33,709 bases of DNA, from NCBI GenBank assembly GCA_014879875.1, contig JACSRF010000314.1, forward strand, positions 1 to 33,709, read 5' to 3'. The translations under genes and the position numbers were made by a program. The notes below the pieces were generated by a model. That model was not told the DNA's origin. It did no database searches and saw only the letters and a program-made list of their open reading frames with translations. This DNA comes from Anaerolinea sp. Lineage in GTDB: Bacteria; Chloroflexota; Anaerolineae; Promineifilales; Promineifilaceae. Below are positions 16,941 through 25,622 of this stretch, piece by piece. Positions within the stretch are counted from its first letter, which is position 1, and every line of letters starts with the position of its first letter.

Positions 16941-19900
16941 TTATCGCGGTAATGAAAAGTAAAAGGTTGCGCCCTGGTTGACCTGTCCTTCGGCCCAGGT
17001 ACGGCCGTTATGCCGCTGAATAATCCGACGCACGTTAGCCAACCCAATCCCGGTGCCTTCAAATTCATCGGCCGGGTGTAAGCGTTGAAAGACGCCAAAA
17101 AGTTTATCGGCATAGGCCATATCAAACCCCACCCCGTTGTCACAAATGAAGATAACCACCTCTTTCTCGTCTGCCTGACAGCCAACTTCGATGTTTGCTG
17201 ACGCACGCCCGCGCGTGAATTTCAGGGCATTGGCGAGGAGGTTGACCAGCGCCAGGCGCAGCATGGCCTGGTCACCGGTGACGGTGGGGAGGGCGGTGAT
17301 GCGCCAGTTGACCGTTCGATCTTTCATTTCCGGCTCAAATTCCCGGATGATTCCCTGTACCAAAGCGCCCAGGTCAACCGGGGTTTTGGACAGTTCATTC
17401 CGCCCCATCCGAGAAAAGGTGAGCAGGTCGTCAATCAGCTGACCCATTCGCATGGCCGCATCAGAGATAGTATCCATGTAGTGCTGACTGCGTTCGTCGA
17501 ACACTCCGGCCGTTCGCTGCTGCAGCAGTTCCAAAAAACCATCAATGTGGCGCAGCGGCGCGCGCAGGTCGTGGGAGACGGAGTAGGCAAAGGCCTCCAA
17601 TTCTTTGTTGGCCGCTTCGAGTTGGGCAGTACGGTCACGGACGCGCTGCTCAAGTTCCTGATTGAGCTGGCGAATCTCTTCTTCGGCGCGTTTTTGCTCG
17701 GTGATGTCGCGTGAAATACCGATGAGGCGATGGATTTGTCCGGTTTCATCACGGGCAGGAATGAGGGTTGACTGAAAATAGCGCCGCCCGACCGGTAGAT
17801 CCAACGCTGCTTCTTCTTCGATGGGCCGACCCGCTTTAACACAATGGTGGTACTTGGCGTTGACAATGGCAGCCACTTCTGGGGGCACGATTTCTTCCTG
17901 CGTTTTTCCAACCGAGAAAGAGCGCGGCACCCCCGTTAGCCGTTCGAGGGCAGGATTAACCTCTATCGTACGGAAACGGCCGTCATCCGTGACTTCGAGG
18001 AGGTATAATCCGTCGAGTACATTATCGAATATTTCGCGGTAGCGCCATTCGCTTGCGCGCAAGGCTTCTTCCGCCCGCTTGCGATCAGTGATGTCTCGGG
18101 CAACCATCAAGAACTTATCATCGGACATAGGAGAAATCGTCGCATTAAACCAGAACTCCTGATTGCCAATAGGTATACTGTATTCAAAATTGACCGACTT
18201 TTGTGTGTTGAGGGCCTGGCTAATATAGTTGAAAAAAAAGTCGGCCTGGTCTTTGGGGAAAACTTCATGGAGTGTCTTTCCCACCAATTCATCCGGCGGC
18301 TTGTATAGGAGAGATGGACTCGTGTCAACAATTTTCAGGTAACGCCCTTCTGAGTCGCCGACAAATATAACGTCGGTCATCACCTCAATTAAAGTGCGCA
18401 GTTCCGCTTCGGATGCGCTTAATGCCTCTTCCACTTGCCTGCGCTCGGTGATGTCAACGAGCGAAACGAGGATTTTGGACAGCGTTTCCTCATAGCCGGG
18501 ACATACGGAGAAATAAACCGTCACATTTCGCGGTTGGCCGTCCAGAGTTTGCACAACGGTGTCTCTGATCATCTCCATCTTTCCGTTCCACAGGCAGACC
18601 AGTTCCTGCCGAAACGTGTCGAAGGATTCCGATGTAAACGTGTTGGTCAGGCTTGTCAACAGCTGCTCCTTAGTTGCCGCCCCGTGCAGCGCCAGAGCAG
18701 CCTGGTTCACGTCAACAATCTTGATCAGGTCGGCGCACTGCTGCACAGTTTCAGGATGCTGCACAAAATAAGTTTCAATATCGCCGACCCCCTTGTTTTT
18801 TAGGTCATTAAAAAGGGCCTTTACCCCGGAAAGATCCTCTTCCCAGATCGAGACTGGCGAGTTTTCGAAAACCAGGCGATATCTCTCTTCACCCTCGCGC
18901 AGTGCCTCCTCTGCCTGCTTGCGTATGGCATCATGATACTTTCTTTCGCTAATATCATGGAGGGTTGACCGGCTGTAAAGAATATTGCCATTTTCATCAT
19001 ACACGGCCGACACATTCAAACTGACGTCTATTCTCGACCCGTCTTTCTTTCGTAATTGAAGTTCTTGATTATGAATCTCGCCTGTTTCAGCAAATAATTT
19101 GAAGGTCTTTTTTGCTTCTTCGAGGTAATCAGGATGATATATTTCAAAAACTGGCCGCCCGACAAGATCTTCTTTGGTATACCCCAAAGTATTGGCCAGG
19201 GTCAGGTTGCATTGTTCAATCAAAGCCGTGTGCGCGTTGACTGACACATACATGTCTGGAGCGCTTTCATAAAGATCGATATATTTAGCTTCTGATTTTT
19301 TTAGCGCTTCCTCTGCCTGCTTGCGTTCGGCGCGGGTACGCAGGGTGGTAACGCCAAAGGCCAGATCGCCGGCCAGTTCTTCCAGAAGTTGTATTTCGTC
19401 AGGCGTGAAGGTAGTTGGCTCGGTGGAATAAATGCACAGAGCGCCGAAAGTGGCGGCGTTTTCGTCTTTGAGGGGCAGGGCGATGCTGGAACGATAGTTG
19501 CGGGCCAAGGCGTTTTCTCGCCAGGGGGCAGCCATGGGATCAACCGTAAAGTCCTGAATACAGGCGCTCTCTCCTGTGCGTATAGCTGTGCCCGACGGCC
19601 CACGGCCGCGTTCCGTGTCGGCCCAGGTGATGTTGACGGTGGCGAGATACCCTTCTTCCGCTCCGGCCCAGGCAACAGGACGCACGGTCTTGACTTCATC
19701 CTGCTCGGCGTATCCCACCCAGGCCATGTGATACCCTGCTTCGTCGCAAACAATGCGGCAGATGTCGTTGAGCAGGGTTTGCTCGTCAACTGCCCGCATA
19801 AGAACCTGGTTACAGTTGCTGATGGCGCGCAATTCGCGGTTTAAATGATGCAGCGCTTCTTCGGCCAACTTGCGTTCGGTAACATCCTGTACTGTTCCGG

Positions 19901-22652
19901 TTGAGCGGATAGGCTTATCGCCGTCATAGAAAGTTTCACACTGCTCATGGACGTATTTAATCCGTCCGTCAGGAAAAAGAAGACGATGGTCGATGGCGTA
20001 GGGGGTTTTGGTTTTGAGTGAGTTATTGTAAGCAAGATTGACGGCTTCCCGGTCATCAGGATGAATTGCATTCAGAAAAGCTTCATAAGTGGCGCCAAAT
20101 TTATGGGGATCAATCTCAAATATCCGAAAGATTTCAACGGACCACGTCAGATCATTGTTTGTCAGGTTCAATTCCCAACTGCCAATATGGGCCAGGCGCT
20201 GGGCTTCTGCCAGTCTGCGTTCGCTGTCTCGCAGCGTCTCTTCTGCCTGCTTGCGCTCGGTAATATCACGGGCCAGAGAGACCGAAAATCGGCGCTCGCC
20301 AAGCCAGAATGGGCGGCTCCGAACCTCAACCGGAAACACGCTTCCATCCTTCCGGCGGTGCCGGGTTTCAAAAGCAATCATTTCTCCGGCGTCCAACTGC
20401 TGTTCCAACTTGTCAATAAAGGGGCGGTCAAGACCGGCATCGAAGAGAGCAGGGGTCTTCCCGATCAGCTCCTCGCGGCTGTAACCCAGACTCTCACAGG
20501 CCTGGTGGTTGACGTCCAGAATAGTTGCATGTTCGGTGTGCAGGAAGAAGGCGTCGGCCGCGTGGTCCACAAAGGTGCGGAAGCGGGTCTCGCTGGCGCG
20601 GAGTTTGTCCTCCGCTTGCTGAAGCTGGGTAATGTCTATAAAGGAGACGATAACCTGAATGATTTCTCCTTTGTCGTCATATTCAGGCTCGGCATTGGCC
20701 AAAACCCAGGTGGTATGATCTTGATCCGGTCGCTGGATCCCTGCCCTATAATCCCTGAGCGGCTGCCGCGAGGTGAGCACCAGGCTGGCCGGGTATTCGG
20801 CCGCAGGCATAACGGCCCCGTCCTCCCGCAGAAAATGCCATTCCGGATCAATTAGAGCTTTGCCGAGGAGTTGATCCTCTGAAAGTCCGAGCAGGTGTTG
20901 GGCTAAAGGATTGCTGGCCAGGATACGGCCGTTCCCGTCATGAAGCACAATGGCAGTCTGAACTTTGTGAATCAGCGAGCGGTATTTTTCCTCATTTTCG
21001 CGCAGGCTGCGGTACGACAACAGGCTGGTCAGGCCGTCGGCCAGCCGCTGACCAATCTCTTGAAAGAGCCGCTCTTCCTGCGGCATCCAAACTCGAGGGT
21101 ACGCGCATTGGTGCAGCACGAGTTCCCAGGGCTTACCCACTTTGGGGTACAAAGCCATCCCCATGAAGGACTTGATGCCAAACTGTTCCGCCACTTCTGG
21201 CGGCAGTGGATGTGCAGACTCTGGGCCAAATTTCACCGGGCCGTTTGCGTCCCTCATAAGTCGGAACGTCTGGGCGACGTCCGGATCCATAGGTATCTCA
21301 ATCCCCAAGGCAAGAGCGCCGGGATATTCTGGCAGGGTCCGCTCCATGGGCACGTGCCACGAAGCCGCCTCCGGGTCGCAGGGAAAGACCAGACTTGCCC
21401 GGTCACAGGCGAAGATCGTTAGCATAGCATCAAGGACATCGCCCATCATCTGGTCGAGATCATTTGTGCCCTGAATGGCCCGATTGACCTGATCCAGGCT
21501 TTCCAGGAACCAGAGGTGGGCTAAACGCTCTTGCTCCGCCCGTTTGCGCCGGGTAATGTCGTGCCCAATGGTTGATGCGGCCACGATCCGGCCTTCTGTA
21601 TCTCTAATGGGCGAGATGGTTAGCGCCAGATGAATCTCCTGCCCGTCTTTGCGGCGGCGTGTTGTTTCGTAATGTTCGATTTGTTCCCCGACTCCGATTT
21701 TTTGCAGAATTTGGGGCAGTTCGTTGGCGCGTTCAGGGGGGAAGAGGATAGAGATAGACTGGCCAACCATCTCGCTTCGGGTGTAGCCGTAGATTTTTTC
21801 GGCTCCTTTGTTCCAACTGGTAACGATGCCGTCCAGGGTCTTGCCAAGTATGGCGTCGTCTGATGACTGAACAATGGCAGCGAGTTCGGCCACCTGCTGT
21901 TGGGCTTGTTTGCGCGCGGCGATGTCGCGTACCAGGGCCAGGTTGTATTCCCGGCCATCAAATTCGAAGTAACTGGCGTTGATTTCGACCGGGAAGATAC
22001 GGCCGTCTCTGGCTCTATGCCGGCTTTCAAAAACGAGTGAGGGTTGTGTCTTAAGAGTGTCCCAATGGACACGCCAACGATCAAGTGGGAAATCTGGGTC
22101 TATGTCAGTCACACTCAAACTGAGCAGTTGGTCACGGGTATAGCCTAACACGCGGCAGGACTCTTCATTCACATAACAGAAGTGCGCATTTTCATCTATG
22201 AGAAAGGCAGCCTCATGGACATTATCGAGCGCAAAGTTCAGCAGGGCGATGTTCTGTTCCGTCTGCTTGTGTTCGGTGATGCCCCGCGCAATTTCCAGCA
22301 AGCTGCCGTCCGCAAGCATCCGCGCGCTGATTTCTACCGGCAGCAGACGGCCGTCTTTGTGGCGGAGATGACGTTCCGAGCGTAAGGTTTTGCCGGCGCG
22401 CAGGTCGGTTGGGTACAGCGGATCGCGCTCGAGACTCTCGGCCGGGATCAGGTCTTGTATGGAGAGGTTTAATATCTCCTCGCGGGTGTAGCCTGACATC
22501 TCGCAGCCACATGGGTTGACAGCGATGTAGTCTCCTTCTGTGTTGGCAATGAAAACGCCATCAGCCGCCTGCTCAAAAAAGATTCGATACAACTCTTCGG
22601 CAGGATAATTGAGCATGGTCTCTGTGATTTGCGCTGGTGATGGGTGACTCAT
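16941..22652 (-). CDS. Giant soluble sensor kinase with ten PAS and two GAF domains
   Basis: This 1903-aa protein has no signal peptide or membrane segment. My domain reading, by repeated PAC endings such as DITERKQAEE: PAS1-3 (about 14-380), GAF1 (380-560), PAS4-6 (565-945), GAF2 (945-1125), PAS7-10 (1125-1660), a coiled coil, then a transmitter with H1694 in [37 protein letters not shown] and [14 protein letters not shown]. No receiver is attached. GAF1 lacks a bilin-type Cys motif, so I do not call it a phytochrome. GGGAG lies about 9 bases before ATG 22652. It is the first gene of the block. PAS domains bind haem, flavin or small ligands or simply dimerise; which apply here is unknown. 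Confidence 0.94.
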   Translation of the reverse strand: MSHPSPAQITETMLNYPAEELYRIFFEQAADGVFIANTEGDYIAVNPCGCEMSGYTREEILNLSIQDLIPAESLERDPLYPTDLRAGKTLRSERHLRHKDGRLLPVEISARMLADGSLLEIARGITEHKQTEQNIALLNFALDNVHEAAFLIDENAHFCYVNEESCRVLGYTRDQLLSLSVTDIDPDFPLDRWRVHWDTLKTQPSLVFESRHRARDGRIFPVEINASYFEFDGREYNLALVRDIAARKQAQQQVAELAAIVQSSDDAILGKTLDGIVTSWNKGAEKIYGYTRSEMVGQSISILFPPERANELPQILQKIGVGEQIEHYETTRRRKDGQEIHLALTISPIRDTEGRIVAASTIGHDITRRKRAEQERLAHLWFLESLDQVNRAIQGTNDLDQMMGDVLDAMLTIFACDRASLVFPCDPEAASWHVPMERTLPEYPGALALGIEIPMDPDVAQTFRLMRDANGPVKFGPESAHPLPPEVAEQFGIKSFMGMALYPKVGKPWELVLHQCAYPRVWMPQEERLFQEIGQRLADGLTSLLSYRSLRENEEKYRSLIHKVQTAIVLHDGNGRILASNPLAQHLLGLSEDQLLGKALIDPEWHFLREDGAVMPAAEYPASLVLTSRQPLRDYRAGIQRPDQDHTTWVLANAEPEYDDKGEIIQVIVSFIDITQLQQAEDKLRASETRFRTFVDHAADAFFLHTEHATILDVNHQACESLGYSREELIGKTPALFDAGLDRPFIDKLEQQLDAGEMIAFETRHRRKDGSVFPVEVRSRPFWLGERRFSVSLARDITERKQAEETLRDSERRLAEAQRLAHIGSWELNLTNNDLTWSVEIFRIFEIDPHKFGATYEAFLNAIHPDDREAVNLAYNNSLKTKTPYAIDHRLLFPDGRIKYVHEQCETFYDGDKPIRSTGTVQDVTERKLAEEALHHLNRELRAISNCNQVLMRAVDEQTLLNDICRIVCDEAGYHMAWVGYAEQDEVKTVRPVAWAGAEEGYLATVNITWADTERGRGPSGTAIRTGESACIQDFTVDPMAAPWRENALARNYRSSIALPLKDENAATFGALCIYSTEPTTFTPDEIQLLEELAGDLAFGVTTLRTRAERKQAEEALKKSEAKYIDLYESAPDMYVSVNAHTALIEQCNLTLANTLGYTKEDLVGRPVFEIYHPDYLEEAKKTFKLFAETGEIHNQELQLRKKDGSRIDVSLNVSAVYDENGNILYSRSTLHDISERKYHDAIRKQAEEALREGEERYRLVFENSPVSIWEEDLSGVKALFNDLKNKGVGDIETYFVQHPETVQQCADLIKIVDVNQAALALHGAATKEQLLTSLTNTFTSESFDTFRQELVCLWNGKMEMIRDTVVQTLDGQPRNVTVYFSVCPGYEETLSKILVSLVDITERRQVEEALSASEAELRTLIEVMTDVIFVGDSEGRYLKIVDTSPSLLYKPPDELVGKTLHEVFPKDQADFFFNYISQALNTQKSVNFEYSIPIGNQEFWFNATISPMSDDKFLMVARDITDRKRAEEALRASEWRYREIFDNVLDGLYLLEVTDDGRFRTIEVNPALERLTGVPRSFSVGKTQEEIVPPEVAAIVNAKYHHCVKAGRPIEEEAALDLPVGRRYFQSTLIPARDETGQIHRLIGISRDITEQKRAEEEIRQLNQELEQRVRDRTAQLEAANKELEAFAYSVSHDLRAPLRHIDGFLELLQQRTAGVFDERSQHYMDTISDAAMRMGQLIDDLLTFSRMGRNELSKTPVDLGALVQGIIREFEPEMKDRTVNWRITALPTVTGDQAMLRLALVNLLANALKFTRGRASANIEVGCQADEKEVVIFICDNGVGFDMAYADKLFGVFQRLHPADEFEGTGIGLANVRRIIQRHNGRTWAEGQVNQGATFYFSLPR

Positions 22653-22966
22653 TAGAAAGACTCCCGAGCTTTGTTTTAATGCGTGACCTTAACCCTTCTG
22701 AGGGCAGACAGCTATGCGCAGTAAAACAAACTGTGGATAAGCAGATGAAGCTAATGATATTATTATATCACTGGAGTCTGGAGGGAATGAAGCAAACAAC
22801 CAAAGTGCAGCAAGAGATCCTGGGGATGGTGAGGCCCGAACCAAAAATTAGTTGTACTGATCGTACTAAAGTTTGTCCCCCCTTTTTACACGAGACAAAC
22901 CGGGAGATTATCAAAGGTGAGCAGTATAGCAGGACAAACTGCTATGTTTCATTGTCAAGCAGCTTT
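22653..22966 (-). promoter_or_regulatory. Intergenic region upstream of the giant kinase
   Basis: This 314-base spacer has no supported gene. On the - strand a TATAAT (22762-22767) in an AT-rich near-palindrome (GATATTATTATATC) could be the -10 of the block, though no good -35 is visible. A single perfect DnaA box (TTATCCACA on the - strand) lies at 22732-22740. GTTTGTC (22871-22877) and GACAAAC (22894-22900) form an inverted repeat with a third GACAAAC at 22933. A 7-bp hairpin ATAGCAG/CTGCTAT (22926-22945) follows the stop of the FecR-like gene and may end its transcript, without a T-run. The + strand ORF crossing this region is not supported. Confidence 0.5.
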
Positions 22967-24265
22967 TTATGGCGCGTTAGTACTCATCGCTTCCCCGGCG
23001 ATCAGGGCCACGTCCAGCAGTTCAATCTCAAAACCATGCCCAGAGGCAACGATGCTGATATTCTTGATGCGGCGCGGGGGCAAAAAACCATGCAACTGCA
23101 AATCTTCAATCAGGTCTGACTGGTAAAATGAAAACTGCCCAGGCGCTACCTTGACATGTTCCAACCGTGGCGGCGGGCACGTCAGGCAAACATCTGGAGT
23201 CGTGTCTGGGTTCACATCGCCAATGGCATAAAAGCCGCGCTGCCACACCTGGGCACTACCATTGACATCATCATATTCCAGACGAAGGATGACCGGGCAC
23301 TCGCTGCCCACGTTGCCACACACAGCTAACGTCTGCCCCAAGATGCGCAGGTCCACCTCCAGCAGCAGCGAATCAAAATCGGTCACATCCTGGTTAATGA
23401 TCTGGCGAATGCCAACGTCGGCGTGCCCTTCGCCCGCACGCGCCACCCGCAGTCCGGCTTCACCAACAATATCCACAATTTGAATGTCGCCAGCGGGTTG
23501 GTCGCTCAGTTCTACTTCCCAGGCGTATTGCTGCCATTTCGCCCAACGCTCGCCAAAACTACCATTTTCAATGAGATTGCGTTCGGGCGTCAGCGGGCCA
23601 TTGGGGGCGGCATTCAGGGCAATTTCGGCCCGTTCGGCCGGGTGCAGGTGCAGACTTTCACCTTGCGCCGTTACTTCAAGCTGCCCTTGCTGCACTGTGA
23701 CTTGTGTTTCGTCATTATTCACGTCCAGTGCATATTCGCCTGGATGATTAATGGTGATCTGGCTGTGCGGCGTGGTCACGGTAACCGCCAACGGCCGTCC
23801 CCCGTCTTCACCCACCACCAGGCGGATACGGCCGCTGGTCAAATGCAGCGCGAGCAAATAAGGCTGGCCGCTCAACTGAAAACGCGGCATAGAAGCGGTC
23901 TGCAACTGGACAATCGTGGCGCTGTAAAGCTGCACGCGGGCCAACAACTCATCTGTTTTCGGCAAAGAAATCAGCAGCAAACCCGAGGCCGTCGCGTCCG
24001 TCAAAATCATTGCGTCTGGGGTCACCGATTGGGGTAGTTCACTCGACAGCGCCGCGCGTGGCAGCGCCTCGCTCTCGTTAATCCCCACCGTACCCTCATT
24101 CGCTTGCACATCTATAGCGAGTGGTTGGGTTGAATTTTGCACGTAGACGCGCATGAGCAGCGGGGTGGCAATGGCAATGACACAAAACAGCGTAAAACTA
24201 AGCAGGACGGCCGTCCACGCCATCCGTTCGCGGCTGTGAATAAGTGTACCAGGGGGACGGTTCAT
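22967..24265 (-). CDS. FecR-like membrane-anchored protein
   Basis: The 432-aa protein has a short cytoplasmic N-terminus and one membrane segment (about 16-40, [19 protein letters not shown]). Residues ~100-225 resemble a FecR domain: [49 protein letters not shown], then [29 protein letters not shown]. The C-terminal half begins [21 protein letters not shown], a pattern common in carbohydrate-binding-like jelly rolls, and is probably outside the cell. No ECF sigma factor or TonB receptor is adjacent, so this is not a classic Fec switch. It overlaps the acylphosphatase stop by four bases (ATGA). Function unknown beyond domain level. Confidence 0.75.
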   Translation of the reverse strand: MNRPPGTLIHSRERMAWTAVLLSFTLFCVIAIATPLLMRVYVQNSTQPLAIDVQANEGTVGINESEALPRAALSSELPQSVTPDAMILTDATASGLLLISLPKTDELLARVQLYSATIVQLQTASMPRFQLSGQPYLLALHLTSGRIRLVVGEDGGRPLAVTVTTPHSQITINHPGEYALDVNNDETQVTVQQGQLEVTAQGESLHLHPAERAEIALNAAPNGPLTPERNLIENGSFGERWAKWQQYAWEVELSDQPAGDIQIVDIVGEAGLRVARAGEGHADVGIRQIINQDVTDFDSLLLEVDLRILGQTLAVCGNVGSECPVILRLEYDDVNGSAQVWQRGFYAIGDVNPDTTPDVCLTCPPPRLEHVKVAPGQFSFYQSDLIEDLQLHGFLPPRRIKNISIVASGHGFEIELLDVALIAGEAMSTNAP

Positions 24266-24561
24266 AGATGGCGCACCCGGAAGTAACGGAATTCACCGCT
24301 GGCGTCGCTCCAGGTCAAGGCCACATGGTCAACCCGAGACAGCGGCGAACCACGATGTAAGAACTCCGCCAGTTGGCGCAGCGCAGTTTCACTCCCTTCA
24401 CCCACAACTTGTACCGCGCCATCATGCCGATTGGCAACCCACCCATTAATACCTAATCGCTGCGCTTCGACCTGTGTGTAATAACGAAAACTAACGCCCT
24501 GCACACGGCCGTACACGATGGCCTCCAGTCGGGTTCGTTCGGTTTCATGCTGATCATCCAT
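24262..24561 (-). CDS. acyP: Acylphosphatase
   Basis: This small enzyme hydrolyses acyl phosphates. From ATG 24561 it has 99 residues, the usual size. The signature [31 protein letters not shown] holds the catalytic Arg (R26) and Asn (N44). The track starts at a TTG three codons earlier; I prefer the ATG because the TTG overlaps the -10 box. It is translationally coupled to the FecR-like gene. Confidence 0.95.
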   Translation of the reverse strand: MDDQHETERTRLEAIVYGRVQGVSFRYYTQVEAQRLGINGWVANRHDGAVQVVGEGSETALRQLAEFLHRGSPLSRVDHVALTWSDASGEFRYFRVRHL

Positions 24562-24569
24562 GCCCGTCA

Positions 24570-24575
24570 ATTATA
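24570..24575 (-). promoter_or_regulatory. -10 box just upstream of acyP
   Basis: TATAAT on the - strand ends 8 bases before the acyP ATG. A start site at the usual distance would fall within 1-2 bases of the ATG, giving a leaderless mRNA. No Shine-Dalgarno is present and the -35 (TTGCTG, 19-base spacing) is weak. Confidence 0.5.
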
Positions 24576-24624
24576 CCTGACTTCTGTGGGTGGTCAGCAA
24601 TCGCTATTACCAGCTAACCAACCT

Positions 24625-25482
24625 CTATTTAGGCAAAATGCGCACTTTACGCCGATCCCCTTCGCCAACGCTTTGGGTATACACTTCTTTGTGATCACGC
24701 AGCGTCATATGAATGATGCGCCGCTCATAGGGGGACATTGGCTCCAGGCTAATCGGCCGTCGCTGTTGTTTGGCTTTTTGCGCCATCCGTTCCGCCAGGC
24801 GCGTCAGGGCCGCTTCACGCCGCTGCCGGTATCCCTGCACATCTAACACAAAGTTGGCGCGGCGCTGTAGTTGGTGGCTGGCCATCAGGCGCGTAATATA
24901 TTGCAGTGCGCCTAAGGTTTCACCACGGGGGCCGACCAATACGTTCAAATCGTCACCATGAATATTAAAAACATTGACACATTGCCCGGTCAAATCATCC
25001 GGTTCCGACACATCCAGCTGCACAGATGCGGGTACGTGCATTTTTGCCAGCATCGTTTGCAACAAATTTTGTACCAGCGTCGCTTCTTCCGGATCTGCAT
25101 CTATGACGGCCGGGCGGTCGGTGGCAACGGGCGTTGTGGCAACGGGCGTTGTCAGCACATCCCCTTCATCAGTCTCCTCTTCCTCTGCTGCTTGCGGTGG
25201 CTTCGTCACGGCTGCCGGTTTAGCCACCGGTTGCACGACAGGCCTGGCGACGGGCGGCGTTACCGGCTTAGCTGCCGGCTGCGGGGGCCGCACGGGCGTC
25301 ATGGCTGTCAGCCGCACCACCGCCTCACGCGCGCCAATCCCCAACAAGCCACGGCTGCCCTCGTCCAAAATTTCAACAATCACATCACTACGCGAGAGAC
25401 CTAATTTTGCCAATCCAGCCACCACCGCTGCTTCTACATTTTGCCCTCTCGCTTCAATTTCTCGTTTACTATACTCTGACAT
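24625..25482 (-). CDS. khpB: RNA-binding protein KhpB (Jag/SpoIIIJ-associated)
   Basis: The 285-aa protein has the three-part Jag plan. The Jag-N domain (residues ~1-55) carries GSRGLLGIGAREAVVRL. A flexible linker (~58-130) is rich in Pro, Val and Ala, with a short nucleotide duplication (GGCAACGGGCGTTGT twice near 25131-25156). The KH domain contains VGPRGETLGALQYI. The C-terminal R3H domain contains RRPISLEPMSPYERRIIHMTLRD. It binds RNA and works with KhpA in cell-wall and division control in Gram-positive bacteria. It directly follows yidC, as in most genomes. Confidence 0.94.
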   Translation of the reverse strand: MSEYSKREIEARGQNVEAAVVAGLAKLGLSRSDVIVEILDEGSRGLLGIGAREAVVRLTAMTPVRPPQPAAKPVTPPVARPVVQPVAKPAAVTKPPQAAEEEETDEGDVLTTPVATTPVATDRPAVIDADPEEATLVQNLLQTMLAKMHVPASVQLDVSEPDDLTGQCVNVFNIHGDDLNVLVGPRGETLGALQYITRLMASHQLQRRANFVLDVQGYRQRREAALTRLAERMAQKAKQQRRPISLEPMSPYERRIIHMTLRDHKEVYTQSVGEGDRRKVRILPK

Positions 25483-25538
25483 CGTTCTCTCTAATCCTCT
25501 GTGGAACCGTTCACGCGGAACGCCCCAACAACGTTATT

Positions 25539-25559
25539 GAAACGTGAAACGTGAAATGT
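25539..25559. repeat. Heptamer tandem array GAAAYGT x3
   Basis: Three units, GAAACGT, GAAACGT and GAAATGT, lie in the 140-base spacer between yidC and khpB. It is the fourth heptameric array in the window. Nothing else in the spacer is recognisable beyond short CACGCGG words. Confidence 0.75.
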
Positions 25560-25622
25560 CATGGACGCCAGTTACGTTGCACGCTTCACGCGGGTAATCT
25601 GTTTAACCAGGCTGCAACATAT

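Noticed and set aside
20970-21515. Giant kinase as a phytochrome because of its GAF domain and phytochrome-type transmitter
   Set aside because: I see no bilin-binding Cys motif in GAF1 and no PHY domain.
4577-22652. Complete ABC importer operons
   Set aside because: Only the two binding proteins are present; no permease or ATPase sequence is seen in any frame of the track.
22732-22740. Replication origin
   Set aside because: Only one perfect DnaA box was found and dnaA/dnaN are absent from the window.
22637-23119. 160-aa + strand ORF across the spacer and the FecR-like gene end
   Set aside because: Its composition is not protein-like, it overlaps two better supported genes, and no ribosome binding site is present.
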